Translations under genes and position numbers: made by a program
Notes under the pieces: generated by a model
Told to the model about the DNA's origin: nothing
Database searches by the model: none
Seen by the model: only the letters and a program-made list of their open reading frames with translations
Shown: positions 58,195 through 64,000 of the stretch, piece after piece
Layout: every line of letters begins with the position of its first letter
How positions within the stretch are numbered: the first letter of the stretch is position 1
DNA from: Diphasiastrum complanatum
Taxonomy: Eukaryota > Streptophyta > Lycopodiopsida > Lycopodiales > Lycopodiaceae
Assembly (NCBI GenBank): GCA_029204225.1
Contig: CM055108.1
Coordinates: forward strand, 12,339,955-12,403,954
DNA: 64,000 bases
Direction: 5' to 3'

Positions 58195-59462
58195 CTTTTG
58201 TGCCAAATCTCCACTTGAGCCAACCATATTCACACTTTCAATAGCCAAATTAGCATCCAACTTGAAAAGCCTTCCTTGCTTAATGCCACTAGCTATGCAC
58301 TCATTATTTTACAAGATGGAACACACTCCATTCTTGAAATGTAAATCTAGTCCATTGTCCATTAATTGACCAACACTAAGCAAGTTTTTTGTAATGGATG
58401 GAATATACAAAACATTATCAAGGTCTATCCTTTCAGATGATCCTAAGCATAATGGAATAGATCCTATGCCATCTAGCTTGCATTCTTGATCACTAGCAGT
58501 GTATATTGATTTCTTAGAATCATTACAAGAAAGTAGATAAGAGAAATAATGCTTGTTGAATGACATGTGGGAACTAGCCCCACTATCAATCCGCCATGTC
58601 TCTTGGCTTGATGTTGGTGTAGATGCGCCCCATCAAGGATGTGTTGAAGCCATCTTCTTCCTCCTCCCCTTGTGCAATATTGCCTTGATCTTCATTCCCT
58701 TGTGCATTCTTCTTCTTATAGCATTCGGAAGCAAAGTGTCCTTTCTTCCTACAAAAGAAACACTCAAACTTTGCTTTGTTCTTTTGCTTCCCTTTCGAGG
58801 TAGATGCTCCGTCCTTTGCCTCGACCTCCTTGCCTTGGATCTTCTTGAAAGGATGAGACTTCTTCTTGCGTTTAGATGTGAAGTTTTCTTTCTCATCACC
58901 ATTATGTAGTAATAAGGACCCATTCTTGTTTTGAGGTGAACAATCCTATTCTCCTCGGCCACAAGAACATTATGCAATTTTCCTATTGATGGAAGCTGGT
59001 CTTGAATAGCAAAATATTGAACTAGATTAGAGAACTCATCTCCTAATCCATTCAAAATTACTTGTACTAGTTTATTATCTTGGATCTTCTCTCCTATAGA
59101 TCCCAATTCTCTGTTCAAGGATTTTATCCTTAGGACATACTCTTGTCCATTTTCTCCACTTCCCCTCATGTTTTATCAAGTTTCTTAGCATAAGCACTCT
59201 TGAAGTGTTGTTGGATTCATAAATGTTCTTTAGTGAATCCCAAGCCTCTTTTGATGTGGTACAAGAAGCCACCTCCTTCAAGAGGTCATTGCTTACATTT
59301 AACTTCAAGCAATGTAGGGCTAATCTGACCCTCTTCTTGTACTTTAGTTGTTCTTGGGGAGCTTGAGGCTCTTCCTCAACTCCTAAGACAATATCAAAGA
59401 GATAATGAACCACTAGTAGTGATTCCATTCTTACTTTCGAAATGGAATAGTTTGTGGAAGTT
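58195..59462 (-). pseudogene. Copia-2 gag and protease, unit C
   Basis: Minus frames: 59428-59075 (LGVEEEPQAPQEQLKYKKR, ALHCLKLNVSNDLLKEV, AWDSLKNIYES), 59169-58633 (NKLVQVILNGLGDEFSNLV), then 58566-58309 with the protease flank (MSFNKHYFSYLLSC, VLYIPSITKNLLSVGQLMD). The zinc knuckle is near 58750 with Arg for Gly (CFFCRKKGHFASEC). The 5' end of gag is cut off at 59462 by a solo LTR. Confidence 0.85.
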
Positions 59463-59467
59463 CGTTT

Positions 59468-60329
59468 TGTTGAAAATTGTCACTTCTCACTTGACATTGG
59501 TTCATGTAAATATTGATCAAACATTAGAATATGTTGATGATATGATTTCACACGTGTGGAGCATGTTCCCATGTGTGAAAGGATGTACTTTTCATGTTTG
59601 TATATATCCAAATTGATTTTGTATCATTCTAGTTAGTGTGAACATGAAATGACTAGTTTTTAGTCAAGTTGACTAGTCACCTACAAATTAGCTTTTCCTT
59701 GCATGTGCATGAGTAAATGCTCCCACATGGCAAGTGGATGTTCACATGTGTGTATAGAGTACTAGAAGATAAGAGTTGACCATTTTCCTTAGATCCTATT
59801 TTGTAGGGAATATTCCTATATTCTAGGAGACTAGCTTTTTGGATTTTAGTCATATTCTAGAAGGTCAACTATTGGATAAGGATCAAGGATGGATCAAATG
59901 GATAGATATGAGTGATGTGGCACTCTTCACACGTGTGAAGGCCTGCTGGACTGTACCAGACTCATGGATGTACTTGATCCATAAAAGGATCATCATTTTG
60001 CTAAGAAAATTGATGAGACTTTTGCACTCTACACTTTTGTGAGATTTCTAGTCATTTGTCTTGTGATTTTTATGCATGATTGCTATCTAGTATCATTGTA
60101 CTTGTTGTTTCAGGTGCAGGCCGTACAGTGGACAGTACTCCACACGTGTGAAGCCGCTCTCACTAAAAAATGATGTGTTGATCCATTGCTCTTGCTTAAA
60201 TCCAAGTGTAGTGAATCTAGATCAAGATCTAATGTGTAGAACTTGATAGATTCATTGATTAAGCAACCAATAACTCTCTATGATTGTAAAGTACAATCAT
60301 TATTGTCCTAAAAACTGTAAAATTTATCA
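59468..60329 (+). mobile_element. Solo LTR (862 bp) with 5-bp target duplication inside Copia-2 gag
   Basis: Begins TGTTGAAAATTG and ends AATTTATCA (TG...CA). It is flanked by CGTTT at 59463-59467 and 60330-60334. A has the empty site: gaagttggtttctcac near 19040. It is homologous to the minus-strand LTR at 60953-61650 (for example cattgattaagcaaccaataactct), but lies in the opposite orientation. Three perfect CACACGTGTG palindromes are at 59549, 59928 and 60141. It arose by LTR-LTR recombination after insertion into the Pro codon of KPTST in gag. Confidence 0.9.
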
Positions 60330-60334
60330 CGTTT

Positions 60335-60373
60335 CTCACTAGATTCTTACATATATCCACCCATGGATGTCAT
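60335..60373 (-). pseudogene. Copia-2 gag 5' end separated by the solo LTR, unit C
   Basis: The minus strand reads MTSMGGYM, a TAA where A has TTA (Leu), then ESSEK, and stops at the insertion. The ATG at 60373 equals 19078 in A. 60374-60940 is the leader toward the PBS, with a CACACGTGTG at 60793-60802 and no ORF of note. Confidence 0.8.
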
Positions 60374-60940
60374 TTTGCATGAAAGCCTATGAGATACACA
60401 AAGATCTCTTGATAAGGTGTGATCTAAGGTATATTTCTAGCTTTCAAGAAGCTTTTAATGTCGGGCCAATAAATCCTAGTTCAACTTGGATGATGGTATA
60501 ATAGATCAACTACAAATATCCTAGCAATTCACTCCTCAAAGAAATTGATTCTAGTTCAATTTGGTTTGATATTTCACACACACTTAAGATCTGAACAAAT
60601 AAGCCTTAAAAATCTGATCTAATGCCTCAAGATGAGTTGCTTCAATGACTCAAATCACTATTTGATCATTAGCATTCAATAGATTGAACTAGATCTAGAC
60701 AATGCACTAAAAACCTTGAATTTTGGACTAGTATGCCCTTTTTTGGATGAAAAACACTAATAGAAGTTAATTTGAAGGTTTCTATACGATTTCACACGTG
60801 TGGACAATACTTCAGCAGCCCACAAATCAATTTTGACCAAAAACAATGATGTTACTTCTCTCTTTGAACTCGTCCTCTCTAGAACTCAAAAACAATGATT
60901 TCTCAAGTACTATTAATCATTTAGATCACTTTTAGACTTA

Positions 60941-60952
60941 GCTCTGATACCA
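60941..60952 (-). promoter_or_regulatory. Copia-2 primer-binding site, unit C
   Basis: The plus strand reads gctctgatacca, a perfect reverse complement of TGGTATCAGAGC. It directly abuts the LTR at 60953, and gag lies downstream on the minus strand. This fixes the orientation of Copia-2. Confidence 0.9.
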
Positions 60953-61650
60953 TGTCAATTTTCAAAGAAAAAGGACAAATATTGACTGTACTATCAATCA
61001 TTAAGAGTTATTGATTGCTTAATCCAAAGATCTATGAAGTTCTAGATGTTAGATCTTGATCTAGATGCTTTATACTATGATTTAAGCAAGAGCAATGGAA
61101 CGAATGATGAAACACATGGATGGGCGGCCTCACACTTGTGGAGGATAGTACTTGTATGGCTTGTTTACAGAGAGTAAAGTACATTAACTTACAAATCCAT
61201 TTCATTCATCAAAACTCAAGACAAATGTAGAAATCTCAACAAAACTAGAATTTGGCAATCTCACATCAACTTGTTATTGATTTGGTTGATCCCTTTATAG
61301 ATCAAGTACATCCATGAACTGTCAACTGTCCAGCAGGCCTTCACACGTGTGAAGACTGCCTAGTCATCCAGATCCACCAATGGGAGCCATACGTGCTCAT
61401 TTCCCAAAGTTGACTATTCTCTTTATCTAGAAAACAAAAAGCTAGTCTTGCACATTTATAAGAATATTCCCTATAAAATAGGATCTAATGGAATATTCCT
61501 ATCTTCTAGAAGCTTATCCACATGTGTGAATGGTATCTTGACATGTGTGAGTAATAACTCATTCACATGGAAGTCCAATCTATTTACACAAAGTTTGACC
61601 AATTGGACCATTTTCAAGATTCTACTCAAAGGTCAATTTCACACTAGTGA
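60953..61650 (-). repeat. Copia-2 5' LTR, truncated at its outer end, unit C
   Basis: On the minus strand it ends gaaaattgaca before the PBS. It aligns in reverse with the solo LTR (taagcaat.aataactct; agcaagagcaatgga against tccattgctcttgct; caggccttcacacgtgtgaag). TATAAATG (minus, about 61453-61460) is a likely TATA box. CACACGTGTG is at 61342-61351. The outer 150-200 bp are missing where unit D starts. Confidence 0.8.
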
Positions 61651-63930
61651 AGTAATATCATTTTTCAATTATTGAAAATGAATCATAGCATGATTGTTTA
61701 TAAATGTTTGATAGTATCATGCATAACCTCTGAGTTCAAAACGATTCACTGGATCCTCTAATGCCAAAAAGAAAGTGAATTTTATGATGACCCTCTCCTA
61801 TAACTCAAATAGATTTTCTATGTCCAAGGAAACTTCCTTCATTTATCCCCAAGGAGCAATTATTTTCATATAGATAAAGTGAGTCACCTCAACACTCTTG
61901 TCCAAGGTATTGATGAATATTATTAAAACTTTGCAAGATAATCTAAGAAGATTATCGAAGCTATTACCCAAAGCAAATGGCATCCTTTTGCAAATAAAGC
62001 TCCCTCAATTGGTAGTCAAGGTTACATCCCCAATAATTCATTCCCACCACAACCTCAAGAAGACCAATTAATCATTCCAGTAGTGGTATAAGTGAATTTC
62101 TTTGTATTCATCATAATCTCTTTGAGTAGGCAATGACACCAAAGTTTTAGAATATCTCATAGCATGCTATATTATAAAAAATTGTTTTATCTAGAATAAA
62201 AGGTTTTTAATCCCCTGAACAAAACAAGAGTTCAATTACTATTATCCATAGATCATTCTTTAGTATTGTTTCACTCAAAATTGTATTTTGATCACTTGAT
62301 AGTGTTGGCTTGAATTCACATCTAGCAATATAATAATATTACTATGTTTATATATAGGACTAATTTGCTCTTAAGCCATTATTTTCCTTCTTTATGCCAT
62401 TAGATAAGGTAGTATCCGACAATCATTATAATTATTGGCATGTGCTCACCATAAGTTGAATAAAGATGTGTGTGATGAGTGTTTCAAACGTCCATAACAC
62501 ACATAAAAGTGTTTGTATGGTTTCCAATAGATCATCCTTTACTTAATATAGACGTGAATACAAAATCTCAATTCTCAACAATTAATTTTGCATTGATCAA
62601 CAAATTTCTTATTCTATCAGCCTCAATTTTGTATGCACTCTATTAAATGGTTCACTACTTGATTCAATATCAAGTAAAACTTACTTCTTCAAGTAGCCAC
62701 ACAATGAAGGTAGGTATCTGGTAATTTCTCAATGTGTTACCATTCATGACATTGTTCTTGTAAATCCACAATGCATATTGTACATTTCAATAAAATATTA
62801 TTATTCAATTCAACACATGGAAATACAATTGCACATGGGAAAATTAGGAATTAGAACATTCTATATTGGATTCTAGTATAAAACATTGTTAATCCTCCAA
62901 ACAAAATAAGGAATTTGATTAACTATTACTAGTTGCAAATACTAGCTGCAAATAATCATTTAACAACGTGTTATTGAAGTTTTTATTTTGGTCACTTGAT
63001 GGGGTTAGCTTGAATTAATGGCATCTAGTAATATCACGAGTAATTTACAAGGCTTATTACAATGTTGTTACTACAGTCAAAGACACCATCGTCTTTGCTT
63101 ATGCTATTAAATAAGGTAGTATTCAACAATTAGCCAAAATCATTGATTTTTGCTCACTAGAATTTGAATAGAGACTTGTGCGATGAGTGTTTCAAAGGTT
63201 CATCACATAGATAAACTTAGTTGTATGGTATCCAATAGACCATCCTTTACTCAATAAAGATGTGAATATAGAATCTCAAATCTCAACAATCAATTTTTTA
63301 TTCATCAACAATTCTGTTATATCATGAAGGTAATTATTTAGTTATTGATTTAATGTGATATCATTCATGATACCATTGTTATAAACCCGTTACAATGTAT
63401 ACTATAAAATTCAATAGATTACCATTATTCTATTTAGTACATGGATATACAAATTGCATGTGGGGTAGTGGAAACTAGAAGATTTAAATATGGATGATAT
63501 ATAGATAATCAAAGTTCTCAAACAAAAGGTTGTAAAGTGCCGATTAACTTATGAACCATTCCATTTTCTTCTTTTAAAAGCAATAAGCACAAAATTCCCA
63601 CTTAATTAGACATTTTGGTTCCCTATATATTAGTTGGACGTCCTCCACATGTCCCATAAAATCTTCGAGTTCAAACAAATTTGTTGGATCAATGAATGCC
63701 CAAAAGAAGTTGATTTGACGATGACTCTCTCCAATCGGGCCTCTAACACATTCATGTGTTCAAGAAAACTTGCTTTTTTCATCGCAAAGGAACACTTATT
63801 TGGATATAGAAAAAGTGAGTCACTTTAACATTGTTGTCCAAGATAGAAAAACTATTGATAAATATTTGTTATGGCTTTGTTAGGTAGTCCTAACTAATTA
63901 GCGTAATTATTCAATGAAATGTCATCAGCA
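61651..63930. repeat. R1 non-coding block, unit D
   Basis: Complete X-Y-Z-Y-Z-X series as in A (X near 61685-61880 and 63640-63830). Nothing codes. The last 70 bp of the window (tggatgttttcaaccctcaag) are the start of the LTR-like flank. Confidence 0.8.
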
Positions 63931-64000
63931 TAAAAGTTCAAATTTGAAGAATAAGAACCTTGAATGGATGTTTTCAACCCTCAAGAGTGATTGATTGAAT
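61651..64000. repeat. Segmental repeat unit D, first 2.35 kb (R1 block)
   Basis: The array continues past the window. The sequence from 61651 follows the R1 block of unit C from about 38573, including the X, Y and Z sub-blocks, and at the window edge enters the LTR-like part equivalent to 3360 in A. The join to unit C is at agtgaagt, shared by the LTR end (cactagtg) and R1 (taagtgaagt), so it looks like an illegitimate microhomology join. No gene is seen. Confidence 0.85.

Overview
The window looks like repeat-rich, AT-rich nuclear DNA from a land plant with a large genome. The evidence is fragments of Ty1/copia, Ty3/gypsy and LINE elements, copia primer-binding sites matching plant initiator-Met tRNA (TGGTATCAGAGC), a plant-type NF-YB remnant and RING-H2 ORFs. 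The lineage cannot be fixed from sequence alone; a gymnosperm-like genome is a guess. I see no bacterial genes, rRNA, tRNA or CRISPR.

The dominant structure is a direct tandem array of one composite segment: the tail of an earlier unit (1-954), unit A (about 955-19130), unit B (19131-38430), unit C (38431-61650) and the start of unit D (61651-64000). Each complete unit carries the same ordered scrap: (1) a non-coding AT-rich block R1 with a degenerate internal tandem repeat; (2) a minus-strand copia RNase H fragment; (3) a plus-strand gypsy pol remnant; (4) a plus-strand copia zinc-knuckle gag fragment (A and B only); (5) a minus-strand copia integrase and a protease-like fragment; (6) a segment of unknown origin; (7) an NF-YB pseudogene and an unrecognised ORF called D2 (B and C only); (8) a 3.3-3.5 kb palindrome with two convergent RING-H2 copies; (9) the 3' end of a LINE; (10) a plus-strand copia element (Copia-1) with gag, protease and integrase, but an unrecognised open region where reverse transcriptase should be; (11) a minus-strand copia element (Copia-2) and/or its LTR.

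The units have diverged by small changes plus large private events. A lost 3.3 kb including NF-YB and gained a 242-bp tandem duplication. B carries a 3.3 kb inversion that splits NF-YB. C has a long CT microsatellite and a solo LTR with a 5-bp target duplication inside Copia-2 gag. Defects shared by all copies show that the elements were dead before the segment was amplified.

No gene here can be called functional with confidence. The best candidates for intact coding potential are three of the six RING-H2 copies (A left, B left, B right). Because the RING copies lie in inverted pairs, the locus could make long hairpin RNA if transcribed; that is inference.
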